This document shows positions 35,145-49,870 of a stretch of DNA of 64,000 nt, one piece after another; positions within the stretch are counted from its first letter, which is position 1; every line of letters begins with the position of its first letter. Location: the NCBI GenBank assembly GCA_943736015.1, contig OX031066.1, forward strand, positions 7,568,245 to 7,632,244, read 5' to 3'. Made by a program: the position numbers and the translations under genes. The notes beneath the pieces were generated by a model. That model was not told the DNA's origin. It was given only the letters and a program-made list of their open reading frames with translations, and made no database searches. Source of the DNA: Tridacna crocea (Eukaryota > Mollusca > Bivalvia > Cardiida > Cardiidae).

Positions 35145-36988
35145 AGGCCATAGAGATACAATAAGATGTAAGAATAACTAATAATCAAAATTTTCTTTGA
35201 TAGGGTAGAAGACATATTGAGAAAAGGGGAAAATGCTGGTAACCTGCATTGTCTCCTTTTCTCAGATTATTTTCCAAAGCCTTCTCTTTTAGGGGTGTTA
35301 AAAGGCGTCATTGTATGGTAAGAGGTCAATAAGGATAAACATATACCCCCCCTCCCAATCATCCAATCAAATCTCATCCCTCTGTGAAATTATTCAATCA
35401 CAGAAGCTTTTAGGAAATCAGAATGGGTGCCAACAGCCAATCAGAGAGGCTGTGAGAAATTCAAAATTGGGCCCGGCCTGGCAGTCAGAGAGGCTTTGAG
35501 AAATCAAAATGGGCCCAGTCAGCCAAACAAAATGGCGCCCTAATATATCAATTGAAAAAACAGTGAACAAAAAACGGCATAAAAGTGGATTTAAAGTCTT
35601 TTTTAAAGGCTGCTGTGCAGTCCTTGGCAAACTGCCAGGCTTGCACCATCCACACATGCCAGATTTCACTGAAAAAGGGCCAAAATTCAAGAAAACGAGG
35701 TGGCAGAAGACCTTGTTTTGGTCCTTTCAAGCCCCTTGCAAGAGTTACTTCCCTTAAAGTAAACCCTTGATGCCCCCTTTACCCTTCAATTGGATTTCCT
35801 GATTCGGGCCACATCAAATTCATATAAGCCAAAATGATCAATGTACAGTGTAAAAAAAACTGTAAAAAAAACACACACACAAACTAATGTGACAAGTTGC
35901 TAAAAAAGGGACTGAAAACTCTTTATTTAGCAATTGTTTCCTATTGCATAAATCAAACAAAGGGAACTGAAATGTTACTTTTTCTAATCGCTTCAAACCA
36001 TGACAAGAAACCCAGTTACGTTGATTACCACCTCATACGTGCCAATTATGCACATGCGAAAAGCACAGAAAACAATGTGACAAGTGGCTAAAAAAAAGAC
36101 TGAAAACTCTTTCAGTAGGAAGGAATTGCAGCATAATTTTTCTAATATCTTAAAAGCGCAACAAGAAACCCAGTTACGTTGACTACTGTTTCATACGTGC
36201 CAGTTACGCACATGCAAGAACACCAGAAAATGATGTGACAAGTGGCTAAAAAAAGACATGAAGACTCTTTTCAGTAGCAACTGCTTCCTGTTGCATAAGT
36301 CAAACAAAGAGAACTGAATTTTTTTTTTTTTTTTTTTCTCCAATCTCTCTATATCGTACGTGACAACAAACCCATTTACGTTGACTACCGTCTCGTAGGT
36401 GCCAGTTACGTATCCGCGAAAACATGAAAAATCGACTTACGGGACATTTCATAGCAGACGACACCTGTTTCCCAAGTCAAATATAGGGAACTGAATTTCT
36501 ATTTTTTTTCCTCCAATCTCTTTATACCGTGACAACAAACCCATTTACGCTGACTACCGTTTGTAGGTGCCAGTTACGTATCCGCTAAAACATGAAAAAA
36601 TCGACTTACGGGACATTTCATAGCAGACGACACCTGTTTCTCAAGTCAAATATAGGGATTTTTCTTTTTTCGTTTTTTCTCACTAGGACCATTGATTCGG
36701 TTGCGATGACCATCTCACCCATATGAGACGGTTACGTGCTGCGCATGAAATTGTAAAGACACTTTCGGAGGCAACTGAAACCTGTTGCACAAATCAAAGA
36801 AAGGTAAATCAAATATTTCCCTGTTTTCATACCAGGGTCAGTTTTGGTGACCGTGCGAGTCAAAAGTCAATGTCATGTTTAACCGCTGCACAAAAAAATA
36901 AAATTCAGAAGCAACTGGTTGCTGTTGCAGAAACTTTTTCTGATGAAAAAAAAAAAAATCTTGTTTTCGTTTGAAGAATTAAAAAAAT
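35145..36988 (+). repeat. Macrosatellite monomer 20 (1,844 bp, type 1 start)
   Basis: Type 1 at a and b, c and d G, one extra CA with one fewer A in the A/CA tract near 35865, T19, private T at 36814. Confidence 0.98.
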
Positions 36989-38830
36989 AGGCCATAGAGA
37001 TACAATAAGATGTAAGAATAACTAATAATCAAAATTTTCTTTGATAGGGTAGAAGACATTGTGAGAAAAGGAGAAAATGCTGGTACCCTGCATTGTCTCC
37101 TTTTCTCAGATTATTTTCCAAAGCCTTCTCTTTTAGGGGTGTTAAAAGGCGTCATTGTATGGTAAGAGGTCAATAAGGATAAACATATACCCCCCCTCCC
37201 AATCATCCAATCAAATCTCATCCCTCTGTGAAATTATCCAATCACAGAAGCTTTTAGGAAATCAGAATGGGTGCCAACAGCCAATCAGAGAGGCTGTGAG
37301 AAATTCAAAATTGGGCCCGGCCTGGCAGTCAGAGAGGCTTTGAGAAATCAAAATGGGCCCAGTCAGCCAAACAAAATGGCGCCCTAATATATCAATTGAA
37401 AAAACAGTGAACAAAAAACGGCATAAAAGTGGATTTAAAGTCTTTTTTAAAGGCTGCTGTGCAGTCCTTGGCAAACTGCCAGGCTTGCACCATCCACACA
37501 TGCCAGATTTCACTGAAAAAGGGCCAAAATTCAAGAAAACGAGGTGGCAGAAGACCTTGTTTTGGTCCTTTCAAGCCCCTTGCAAGAGTTACTTCCCTTA
37601 AAGTAAACCCTTGATGCCCCCTTTACCCTTCAATTGGATTTCCTGATTCGGGCCACATCAAATTCATATAAGCCAAAATGATCAATGTACAGTGTAAAAA
37701 AAACTGTAAAAAAAAACACACACAAACTAATGTGACAAGTTGCTAAAAAAGGGACTGAAAACTCTTTATTTAGCAATTGTTTCCTATTGCATAAATCAAA
37801 CAAAGGGAACTGAAATGTTACTTTTTCTAATCACTTCAAACCATGACAAGAAACCCAGTTACGTTGATTACCACCTCATACGTGCCAATTATGCACATGC
37901 CAAAAGCACAGAAAACAATGTGACAAGTGGCTAAAAAAAAGACTGAAAACTCTTTCAGTAGGAAGGAATTGCAGCATAATTTTTCTAATATCTTAAAAGC
38001 GCAACAAGAAACCCAGTTACGTTGACTACTGTTTCATACGTGCCAGTTACGCACATGCAAGAACACCAGAAAATGATGTGACAAGTGGCTAAAAAAAGAC
38101 ATGAAGACTCTTTTCAGTAGCAACTGCTTCCTGTTGCATAAGTCAAACAAAGAGAACTGAATTTTTTTTTTTTTTTTTTTCTCCAATCTCTCTATATCGT
38201 ACGTGACAACAAACCCATTTACGTTGACTACCGTCTCGTAGGTGCCAGTTACGTATCCGCGAAAACATGAAAAATCGACTTACGGGACATTTCATAGCAG
38301 ACGACACCTGTTTCCCAAGTCAAATATAGGGAACTGAATTTCTATTTTTTTTCCTCCAATCTCTTTATACCGTGACAACAAACCCATTTACGCTGACTAC
38401 CGTTTGTAGGTGCCAGTTACGTATCCGCTAAAACATGAAAAAATCGACTTACGGGACATTTCATAGCAGACGACACCTGTTTCTCAAGTCAAATATAGGG
38501 ATTTTTCTTTTTTCGTTTTTTCTCACTAGGACCATTGATTCGGTTGCGATGACCATCTCACCCATATGAGACGGTTACGTGCTGCGCATGAAATTGTAAA
38601 GACACTTTCGGAGGCAACTGAAACCTGTTGCACAAATCAAAGAAAGGTAAATCAAACATTTCCCTGTTTTCATACCAGGGTCAGTTTTGGTGACCGTGCG
38701 AGTCAAAAGTCAATGTCATGTTTAACCGCTGCACAAAAAAATAAAATTCAGAAGCAACTGGTTGCTGTTGCAGAAACTTTTTCTGATGAAAAAAAAAAAA
38801 TCTTGTTTTCGTTTGAAGAATTAAAAAAAT
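36989..38830 (+). repeat. Macrosatellite monomer 21 (1,842 bp, type 2, A/C at c/d)
   Basis: Private C at 37086 in the loop of the large stem-loop (TGGTACCCT). A and C at sites c and d, T19, A12. Confidence 0.98.
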
Positions 38831-40668
38831 AGGCCATAGAGATACAATAAGATGTAAGAATAACTAATAATCAAAATTTTCTTTGATAGGGTAGAAGACA
38901 TTGTGAGAAAAGGAGAAAATGCTGGTAACCTGCATTGTCTCCTTTTCTCAGATTATTTTCCAAAGCCTTCTCTTTTAGGGGTGTTAAAAGGCGTCATTGT
39001 ATGGTAAGAGGTCAATAAGGATAAACATATACCCCCCCTCCCAATCATCCAATCAAATCTCATCCCTCTGTGAAATTATCCAATCACAGAAGCTTTTAGG
39101 AAATCAGAATGGGTGCCAACAGCCAATCAGAGAGGCTGTGAGAAATTCAAAATTGGGCCCGGCCTGGCAGTCAGAGAGGCTTTGAGAAATCAAAATGGGC
39201 CCAGTCAGCCAAACAAAATGGCGCCCTAATATATCAATTGAAAAAACAGTGAACAAAAAACGGCATAAAAGTGGATTTAAAGTCTTTTTTAAAGGCTGCT
39301 GTGCAGTCCTTGGCAAACTGCCAGGCTTGCACCATCCACACATGCCAGATTTCACTGAAAAAGGGCCAAAATTCAAGAAAACGAGGTGGCAGAAGACCTT
39401 GTTTTGGTCCTTTCAAGCCCCTTGCAAGAGTTACTTCCCTTAAAGTAAACCCTTGATGCCCCCTTTACCCTTCAATTGGATTTCCTGATTCGGGCCACAT
39501 CAAATTCATATAAGCCAAAATGATCAATGTACAGTGTAAAAAAAACTGTAAAAAAAAACACACACAAACTAATGTGACAAGTTGCTAAAAAAGGGACTGA
39601 AAACTCTTTATTTAGCAATTGTTTCCTATTGCATAAATCAAACAAAGGGAACTGAAATGTTACTTTTTCTAATCGCTTCAAACCATGACAAGAAACCCAG
39701 TTACGTTGATTACCACCTCATACGTGCCAATTATGCACATGCGAAAAGCACAGAAAACAATGTGACAAGTGGCTAAAAAAAAGACTGAAAACTCTTTCAG
39801 TAGGAAGGAATTGCAGCATAATTTTTCTAATATCTTAAAAGCGCAACAAGAAACCCAGTTACGTTGACTACTGTTTCATACGTGCCAGTTACGCACATGC
39901 AAGAACACCAGAAAATGATGTGACAAGTGGCTAAAAAAAGACATGAAGACTCTTTTCAGTAGCAACTGCTTCCTGTTGCATAAGTCAAACAAAGAGAACT
40001 GAATTTTTTTTTTTTTTTCTCCAATCTCTCTATATCGTACGTGACAACAAACCCATTTACGTTGACTACCGTCTCGTAGGTGCCAGTTACGTATCCGCGA
40101 AAACATGAAAAATCGACTTACGGGACATTTCATAGCAGACGACACCTGTTTCCCAAGTCAAATATAGGGAACTGAATTTCTATTTTTTTTCCTCCAATCT
40201 CTTTATACCGTGACAACAAACCCATTTACGCTGACTACCGTTTGTAGGTGCCAGTTACGTATCCGCTAAAACATGAAAAAATCGACTTACGGGACATTTC
40301 ATAGCAGACGACACCTGTTTCTCAAGTCAAATATAGGGATTTTTCTTTTTTCGTTTTTTCTCACTAGGACCATTGATTCGGTTGCGATGACCATCTCACC
40401 CATATGAGACGGTTACGTGCTGCGCATGAAATTGTAAAGACACTTTCGGAGGCAACTGAAACCTGTTGCACAAATCAAAGAAAGGTAAATCAAACATTTC
40501 CCTGTTTTCATACCAGGGTCAGTTTTGGTGACCGTGCGAGTCAAAAGTCAATGTCATGTTTAACCGCTGCACAAAAAAATAAAATTCAGAAGCAACTGGT
40601 TGCTGTTGCAGAAACTTTTTCTGATGAAAAAAAAAAAATCTTGTTTTCGTTTGAAGAATTAAAAAAAT
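38831..40668 (+). repeat. Macrosatellite monomer 22 (1,838 bp, type 2)
   Basis: Majority sequence at the markers. It is short because of T15 and A12. The T15 allele is shared only with monomer 23. Confidence 0.98.
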
Positions 40669-42507
40669 AGGCCATAGAGATACAATAAGATGTAAGAATA
40701 ACTAATAATCAAAATTTTCTTTGATAGGGTAGAAGACATTGTGAGAAAAGGAGAAAATGCTGGTAACCTGCATTGTCTCCTTTTCTCAGATTATTTTCCA
40801 AAGCCTTCTCTTTTAGGGGTGTTAAAAGGCGTCATTGTATGGTAAGAGGTCAATAAGGATAAACATATACCCCCCCTCCCAATCATCCAATCAAATCTCA
40901 TCCCTCTGTGAAATTATCCAATCACAGAAGCTTTTAGGAAATCAGAATGGGTGCCAACAGCCAATCAGAGAGGCTGTGAGAAATTCAAAATTGGGCCCGG
41001 CCTGGCAGTCAGAGAGGCTTTGAGAAATCAAAATGGGCCCAGTCAGCCAAACAAAATGGCGCCCTAATATATCAATTGAAAAAACAGTGAACAAAAAACG
41101 GCATAAAAGTGGATTTAAAGTCTTTTTTAAAGGCTGCTGTGCAGTCCTTGGCAAACTGCCAGGCTTGCACCATCCACACATGCCAGATTTCACTGAAAAA
41201 GGGCCAAAATTCAAGAAAACGAGGTGGCAGAAGACCTTGTTTTGGTCCTTTCAAGCCCCTTGCAAGAGTTACTTCCCTTAAAGTAAACCCTTGATGCCCC
41301 CTTTACCCTTCAATTGGATTTCCTGATTCGGGCCACATCAAATTCATATAAGCCAAAATGATCAATGTACAGTGTAAAAAAAACTGTAAAAAAAAACACA
41401 CACAAACTAATGTGACAAGTTGCTAAAAAAGGGACTGAAAACTCTTTATTTAGCAATTGTTTCCTATTGCATAAATCAAACAAAGGGAACTGAAATGTTA
41501 CTTTTTCTAATCGCTTCAAACCATGACAAGAAACCCAGTTACGTTGATTACCACCTCATACGTGCCAATTATGCACATGCGAAAAGCACAGAAAACAATG
41601 TGACAAGTGGCTAAAAAAAAGACTGAAAACTCTTTCAGTAGGAAGGAATTGCAGCATAATTTTTCTAATATCTTAAAAGCGCAACAAGAAACCCAGTTAC
41701 GTTGACTACTGTTTCATACGTGCCAGTTACGCACATGCAAGAACACCAGAAAATGATGTGACAAGTGGCTAAAAAAAGACATGAAGACTCTTTTCAGTAG
41801 CAACTGCTTCCTGTTGCATAAGTCAAACAAAGAGAACTGAATTTTTTTTTTTTTTTCTCCAATCTCTCTATATCGTACGTGACAACAAACCCATTTACGT
41901 TGACTACCGTCTCGTAGGTGCCAGTTACGTATCCGCGAAAACATGAAAAATCGACTTACGGGACATTTCATAGCAGACGACACCTGTTTCCCAAGTCAAA
42001 TATAGGGAACTGAATTTCTATTTTTTTTCCTCCAATCTCTTTATACCGTGACAACAAACCCATTTACGCTGACTACCGTTTGTAGGTGCCAGTTACGTAT
42101 CCGCTAAAACATGAAAAAATCGACTTACGGGACATTTCATAGCAGACGACACCTGTTTCTCAAGTCAAATATAGGGATTTTTCTTTTTTCGTTTTTTCTC
42201 ACTAGGACCATTGATTCGGTTGCGATGACCATCTCACCCATATGAGACGGTTACGTGCTGCGCATGAAATTGTAAAGACACTTTCGGAGGCAACTGAAAC
42301 CTGTTGCACAAATCAAAGAAAGGTAAATCAAACATTTCCCTGTTTTCATACCAGGGTCAGTTTTGGTGACCGTGCGAGTCAAAAGTCAATGTCATGTTTA
42401 ACCGCTGCACAAAAAAATAAAATTCAGAAGCAACTGGTTGCTGTTGCAGAAACTTTTTCTGATGAAAAAAAAAAAAATCTTGTTTTCGTTTGAAGAATTA
42501 AAAAAAT
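40669..42507 (+). repeat. Macrosatellite monomer 23 (1,839 bp, type 2)
   Basis: Majority sequence with T15 and A13. It matches monomer 22 except for one A, which suggests a recent single-monomer duplication. Confidence 0.98.
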
Positions 42508-44349
42508 AGGCCATAGAGATACAATAAGATGTAAGAATAACTAATAATCAAAATTTTCTTTGATAGGGTAGAAGACATTGTGAGAAAAGGAGAAAATGCT
42601 GGTAACCTGCATTGTCTCCTTTTCTCAGATTATTTTCCAAAGCCTTCTCTTTTAGGGGTGTTAAAAGGCGTCATTGTATGGTAAGAGGTCAATAAGGATA
42701 AACATATACCCCCCCTCCCAATCATCCAATCAAATCTCATCCCTCTGTGAAATTATCCAATCACAGAAGCTTTTAGGAAATCAGAATGGGTGCCAACAGC
42801 CAATCAGAGAGGCTGTGAGAAATTCAAAATTGGGCCCGGCCTGGCAGTCAGAGAGGCTTTGAGAAATCAAAATGGGCCCAGTCAGCCAAACAAAATGGCG
42901 CCCTAATATATCAATTGAAAAAACAGTGAACAAAAAACGGCATAAAAGTGGATTTAAAGTCTTTTTTAAAGGCTGCTGTGCAGTCCTTGGCAAACTGCCA
43001 GGCTTGCACCATCCACACATGCCAGATTTCACTGAAAAAGGGCCAAAATTCAAGAAAACGAGGTGGCAGAAGACCTTGTTTTGGTCCTTTCAAGCCCCTT
43101 GCAAGAGTTACTTCCCTTAAAGTAAACCCTTGATGCCCCCTTTACCCTTCAATTGGATTTCCTGATTCGGGCCACATCAAATTCATATAAGCCAAAATGA
43201 TCAATGTACAGTGTAAAAAAAACTGTAAAAAAAAACACACACAAACTAATGTGACAAGTTGCTAAAAAAGGGACTGAAAACTCTTTATTTAGCAATTGTT
43301 TCCTATTGCATAAATCAAACAAAGGGAACTGAAATGTTACTTTTTCTAATCGCTTCAAACCATGACAAGAAACCCAGTTACGTTGATTACCACCTCATAC
43401 GTGCCAATTATGCACATGCGAAAAGCACAGAAAACAATGTGACAAGTGGCTAAAAAAAAGACTGAAAACTCTTTCAGTAGGAAGGAATTGCAGCATAATT
43501 TTTCTAATATCTTAAAAGCGCAACAAGAAACCCAGTTACGTTGACTACTGTTTCATACGTGCCAGTTACGCACATGCAAGAACACCAGAAAATGATGTGA
43601 CAAGTGGCTAAAAAAAGACATGAAGACTCTTTTCAGTAGCAACTGCTTCCTGTTGCATAAGTCAAACAAAGAGAACTGAATTTTTTTTTTTTTTTTTTCT
43701 CCAATCTCTCTATATCGTACGTGACAACAAACCCATTTACGTTGACTACCGTCTCGTAGGTGCCAGTTACGTATCCGCGAAAACATGAAAAATCGACTTA
43801 CGGGACATTTCATAGCAGACGACACCTGTTTCCCAAGTCAAATATAGGGAACTGAATTTCTATTTTTTTTCCTCCAATCTCTTTATACCGTGACAACAAA
43901 CCCATTTACGCTGACTACCGTTTGTAGGTGCCAGTTACGTATCTGCTAAAACATGAAAAAATCGACTTACGGGACATTTCATAGCAGACGACACCTGTTT
44001 CTCAAGTCAAATATAGGGATTTTTCTTTTTTCGTTTTTTCTCACTAGGACCATTGATTCGGTTGCGATGACCATCTCACCCATATGAGACGGTTACGTGC
44101 TGCGCATGAAATTGTAAAGACACTTTCGGAGGCAACTGAAACCTGTTGCACAAATCAAAGAAAGGTAAATCAAACATTTCCCTGTTTTCATACCAGGGTC
44201 AGTTTTGGTGACCGTGCGAGTCAAAAGTCAATGTCATGTTTAACCGCTGCACAAAAAAATAGAATTCAGAAGCAACTGGTTGCTGTTGCAGAAACTTTTT
44301 CTGATGAAAAAAAAAAAAATCTTGTTTTCGTTTGAAGAATTAAAAAAAT
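42508..44349 (+). repeat. Macrosatellite monomer 24 (1,842 bp, type 2, EcoRI variant)
   Basis: GTATCTGCT near 43943 and AATAGAATTC near 44259, which destroys the AATAAA and makes an EcoRI site at 44262-44267. Both changes recur in monomer 27. T18. Confidence 0.98.
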
Positions 44350-46189
44350 AGGCCATAGAGATACAATAAGATGTAAGAATAACTAATAATCAAAATTTTC
44401 TTTGATAGGGTAGAAGACATTGTGAGAAAAGGAGAAAATGCTGGTAACCTGCATTGTCTCCTTTTCTCAGATTATTTTCCAAAGCCTTCTCTTTTAGGGG
44501 TGTTAAAAGGCGTCATTGTATGGTAAGAGGTCAATAAGGATAAACATATACCCCCCCTCCCAATCATCCAATCAAATCTCATCCCTCTGTGAAATTATCC
44601 AATCACAGAAGCTTTTAGGAAATCAGAATGGGTGCCAACAGCCAATCAGAGAGGCTGTGAGAAATTCAAAATTGGGCCCGGCCTGGCAGTCAGAGAGGCT
44701 TTGAGAAATCAAAATGGGCCCAGTCAGCCAAACAAAATGGCGCCCTAATATATCAATTGAAAAAACAGTGAACAAAAAACGGCATAAAAGTGGATTTAAA
44801 GTCTTTTTTAAAGGCTGCTGTGCAGTCCTTGGCAAACTGCCAGGCTTGCACCATCCACACATGCCAGATTTCACTGAAAAAGGGCCAAAATTCAAGAAAA
44901 CGAGGTGGCAGAAGACCTTGTTTTGGTCCTTTCAAGCCCCTTGCAAGAGTTACTTCCCTTAAAGTAAACCCTTGATGCCCCCTTTACCCTTCAATTGGAT
45001 TTCCTGATTCGGGCCACATCAAATTCATATAAGCCAAAATGATCAATGTACAGTGTAAAAAAAACTGTAAAAAAAACACACACAAACTAATGTGACAAGT
45101 TGCTAAAAAAGGGACTGAAAACTCTTTATTTAGCAATTGTTTCCTATTGCATAAATCAAACAAAGGGAACTGAAATGTTACTTTTTCTAATCGCTTCAAA
45201 CCATGACAAGAAACCCAGTTACGTTGATTACCACCTCATACGTGCCAATTATGCACATGCGAAAAGCACAGAAAACAATGTGACAAGTGGCTAAAAAAAA
45301 GACTGAAAACTCTTTCAGTAGGAAGGAATTGCAGCATAATTTTTCTAATATCTTAAAAGCGCAACAAGAAACCCAGTTACGTTGACTACTGTTTCATACG
45401 TGCCAGTTACGCACATGCAAGAACACCAGAAAATGATGTGACAAGTGGCTAAAAAAAGACATGAAGACTCTTTTCAGTAGCAACTGCTTCCTGTTGCATA
45501 AGTCAAACAAAGAGAACTGAATTTTTTTTTTTTTTTTTCTCCAATCTCTCTATATCGTACGTGACAACAAACCCATTTACGTTGACTACCGTCTCGTAGG
45601 TGCCAGTTACGTATCCGCGAAAACATGAAAAATCGACTTACGGGACATTTCATAGCAGACGACACCTGTTTCCCAAGTCAAATATAGGGAACTGAATTTC
45701 TATTTTTTTTCCTCCAATCTCTTTATACCGTGACAACAAACCCATTTACGCTGACTACCGTTTGTAGGTGCCAGTTACGTATCCGCTAAAACATGAAAAA
45801 ATCGACTTACGGGACATTTCATAGCAGAAGACACCTGTTTCTCAAGTCAAATATAGGGATTTTTCTTTTTTCGTTTTTTCTCACTAGGACCATTGATTCG
45901 GTTGCGATGACCATCTCACCCATATGAGACGGTTACGTGCTGCGCATGAAATTGTAAAGACACTTTCGGAGGCAACTGAAACCTGTTGCACAAATCAAAG
46001 AAAGGTAAATCAAACATTTCCCTGTTTTCATACCAGGGTCAGTTTTGGTGACCGTGCGAGTCAAAAGTCAATGTCATGTTTAACCGCTGCACAAAAAAAT
46101 AAAATTCAGAAGCAACTGGTTGCTGTTGCAGAAACTTTTTCTGATGAAAAAAAAAAAAATATTGTTTTCGTTTGAAGAATTAAAAAAAT
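44350..46189 (+). repeat. Macrosatellite monomer 25 (1,840 bp, type 2 start, site E AG)
   Basis: Site E AG, A at 46161 (AATATTG), T17, and one A fewer in the tract before CACACA near 45069. Apart from that A it matches monomer 28. Confidence 0.98.
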
Positions 46190-48029
46190 AGGCCATAGAG
46201 ATACAATAAGATGTAAGAATAACTAATAATCAAAATTTTCTTTGATAGGGTAGAAGACATATTGAGAAAAGGGGAAAATGCTGGTAACCTGCATTGTCTC
46301 CTTTTCTCAGATTATTTTCCAAAGCCTTCTCTTTTAGGGGTGTTAAAAGGCGTCATTGTATGGTAAGAGGTCAATAAGGATAAACATATACCCCCCCTCC
46401 CAATCATCCAATCAAATCTCATCCCTCTGTGAAATTATTCAATCACAGAAGCTTTTAGGAAATCAGAATGGGTGCCAACAGCCAATCAGAGAGGCTGTGA
46501 GAAATTCAAAATTGGGCCCGGCCTGGCAGTCAGAGAGGCTTTGAGAAATCAAAATGGGCCCAGTCAGCCAAACAAAATGGCGCCCTAATATATCAATTGA
46601 AAAAACAGTGAACAAAAAACGGCATAAAAGTGGATTTAAAGTCTTTTTTAAAGGCTGCTGTGCAGTCCTTGGCAAACTGCCAGGCTTGCACCATCCACAC
46701 ATGCCAGATTTCACTGAAAAAGGGCCAAAATTCAAGAAAACGAGGTGGCAGAAGACCTTGTTTTGGTCCTTTCAAGCCCCTTGCAAGAGTTACTTCCCTT
46801 AAAGTAAACCCTTGATGCCCCCTTTACCCTTCAATTGGATTTCCTGATTCGGGCCACATCAAATTCATATAAGCCAAAATGATCAATGTACAGTGTAAAA
46901 AAAACTGTAAAAAAAAACACACACAAACTAATGTGACAAGTTGCTAAAAAAGGGACTGAAAACTCTTTATTTAGCAATTGTTTCCTATTGCATAAATCAA
47001 ACAAAGGGAACTGAAATGTTACTTTTTCTAATCGCTTCAAACCATGACAAGAAACCCAGTTACGTTGATTACCACCTCATACGTGCCAATTATGCACATG
47101 CGAAAAGCACAGAAAACAATGTGACAAGTGGCTAAAAAAAAGACTGAAAACTCTTTCAGTAGGAAGGAATTGCAGCATAATTTTTCTAATATCTTAAAAG
47201 CGCAACAAGAAACCCAGTTACGTTGACTACTGTTTCATACGTGCCAGTTACGCACATGCAAGAACACCAGAAAATGATGTGACAAGTGGCTAAAAAAAGA
47301 CATGAAGACTCTTTTCAGTAGCAACTGCTTCCTGTTGCATAAGTCAAACAAAGAGAACTGAATTTTTTTTTTTTTTTTCTCCAATCTCTCTATATCGTAC
47401 GTGACAACAAACCCATTTACGTTGACTACCGTCTCGTAGGTGCCAGTTACGTATCCGCGAAAACATGAAAAATCGACTTACGGGACATTTCATAGCAGAC
47501 GACACCTGTTTCCCAAGTCAAATATAGGGAACTGAATTTCTATTTTTTTTCCTCCAATCTCTTTATACCGTGACAACAAACCCATTTACGCTGACTACCG
47601 TTTGTAGGTGCCAGTTACGTATCCGCTAAAACATGAAAAAATCGACTTACGGGACATTTCATAGCAGACGACACCTGTTTCTCAAGTCAAATATAGGGAT
47701 TTTTCTTTTTTCGTTTTTTCTCACTAGGACCATTGATTCGGTTGCGATGACCATCTCACCCATATGAGACGGTTACGTGCTGCGCATGAAATTGTAAAGA
47801 CACTTTCGGAGGCAACTGAAACCTGTTGCACAAATCAAAGAAAGGTAAATCAAACATTTCCCTGTTTTCATACCAGGGTCAGTTTTGGTGACCGTGCGAG
47901 TCAAAAGTCAATGTCATGTTTAACCGCTGCACAAAAAAATAAAATTCAGAAGCAACTGGTTGCTGTTGCAGAAACTTTTTCTGATGAAAAAAAAAAAAAT
48001 CTTGTTTTCGTTTGAAGAATTAAAAAAAT
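46190..48029 (+). repeat. Macrosatellite monomer 26 (1,840 bp, type 1 start)
   Basis: Type 1 at a and b, c and d G, site E CG, T16. Same allele set as monomer 29. Confidence 0.98.
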
Positions 48030-49870
48030 AGGCCATAGAGATACAATAAGATGTAAGAATAACTAATAATCAAAATTTTCTTTGATAGGGTAGAAGACAT
48101 TGTGAGAAAAGGAGAAAATGCTGGTAACCTGCATTGTCTCCTTTTCTCAGATTATTTTCCAAAGCCTTCTCTTTTAGGGGTGTTAAAAGGCGTCATTGTA
48201 TGGTAAGAGGTCAATAAGGATAAACATATACCCCCCTCCCAATCATCCAATCAAATCTCATCCCTCTGTGAAATTATCCAATCACAGAAGCTTTTAGGAA
48301 ATCAGAATGGGTGCCAACAGCCAATCAGAGAGGCTGTGAGAAATTCAAAATTGGGCCCGGCCTGGCAGTCAGAGAGGCTTTGAGAAATCAAAATGGGCCC
48401 AGTCAGCCAAACAAAATGGCGCCCTAATATATCAATTGAAAAAACAGTGAACAAAAAACGGCATAAAAGTGGATTTAAAGTCTTTTTTAAAGGCTGCTGT
48501 GCAGTCCTTGGCAAACTGCCAGGCTTGCACCATCCACACATGCCAGATTTCACTGAAAAAGGGCCAAAATTCAAGAAAACGAGGTGGCAGAAGACCTTGT
48601 TTTGGTCCTTTCAAGCCCCTTGCAAGAGTTACTTCCCTTAAAGTAAACCCTTGATGCCCCCTTTACCCTTCAATTGGATTTCCTGATTCGGGCCACATCA
48701 AATTCATATAAGCCAAAATGATCAATGTACAGTGTAAAAAAAACTGTAAAAAAAAACACACACAAACTAATGTGACAAGTTGCTAAAAAAGGGACTGAAA
48801 ACTCTTTATTTAGCAATTGTTTCCTATTGCATAAATCAAACAAAGGGAACTGAAATGTTACTTTTTCTAATCGCTTCAAACCATGACAAGAAACCCAGTT
48901 ACGTTGATTACCACCTCATACGTGCCAATTATGCACATGCGAAAAGCACAGAAAACAATGTGACAAGTGGCTAAAAAAAAGACTGAAAACTCTTTCAGTA
49001 GGAAGGAATTGCAGCATAATTTTTCTAATATCTTAAAAGCGCAACAAGAAACCCAGTTACGTTGACTACTGTTTCATACGTGCCAGTTACGCACATGCAA
49101 GAACACCAGAAAATGATGTGACAAGTGGCTAAAAAAAGACATGAAGACTCTTTTCAGTAGCAACTGCTTCCTGTTGCATAAGTCAAACAAAGAGAACTGA
49201 ATTTTTTTTTTTTTTTTTTCTCCAATCTCTCTATATCGTACGTGACAACAAACCCATTTACGTTGACTACCGTCTCGTAGGTGCCAGTTACGTATCCGCG
49301 AAAACATGAAAAATCGACTTACGGGACATTTCATAGCAGACGACACCTGTTTCCCAAGTCAAATATAGGGAACTGAATTTCTATTTTTTTTCCTCCAATC
49401 TCTTTATACCGTGACAACAAACCCATTTACGCTGACTACCGTTTGTAGGTGCCAGTTACGTATCTGCTAAAACATGAAAAAATCGACTTACGGGACATTT
49501 CATAGCAGACGACACCTGTTTCTCAAGTCAAATATAGGGATTTTTCTTTTTTCGTTTTTTCTCACTAGGACCATTGATTCGGTTGCGATGACCATCTCAC
49601 CCATATGAGACGGTTACGTGCTGCGCATGAAATTGTAAAGACACTTTCGGAGGCAACTGAAACCTGTTGCACAAATCAAAGAAAGGTAAATCAAACATTT
49701 CCCTGTTTTCATACCAGGGTCAGTTTTGGTGACCGTGCGAGTCAAAAGTCAATGTCATGTTTAACCGCTGCACAAAAAAATAGAATTCAGAAGCAACTGG
49801 TTGCTGTTGCAGAAACTTTTTCTGATGAAAAAAAAAAAAATCTTGTTTTCGTTTGAAGAATTAAAAAAAT
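48030..49870 (+). repeat. Macrosatellite monomer 27 (1,841 bp, type 2, EcoRI variant)
   Basis: C6 tract (shared only with monomer 30), GTATCTGCT near 49464, and AATAGAATTC with an EcoRI site at 49783-49788. T18. Confidence 0.98.
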
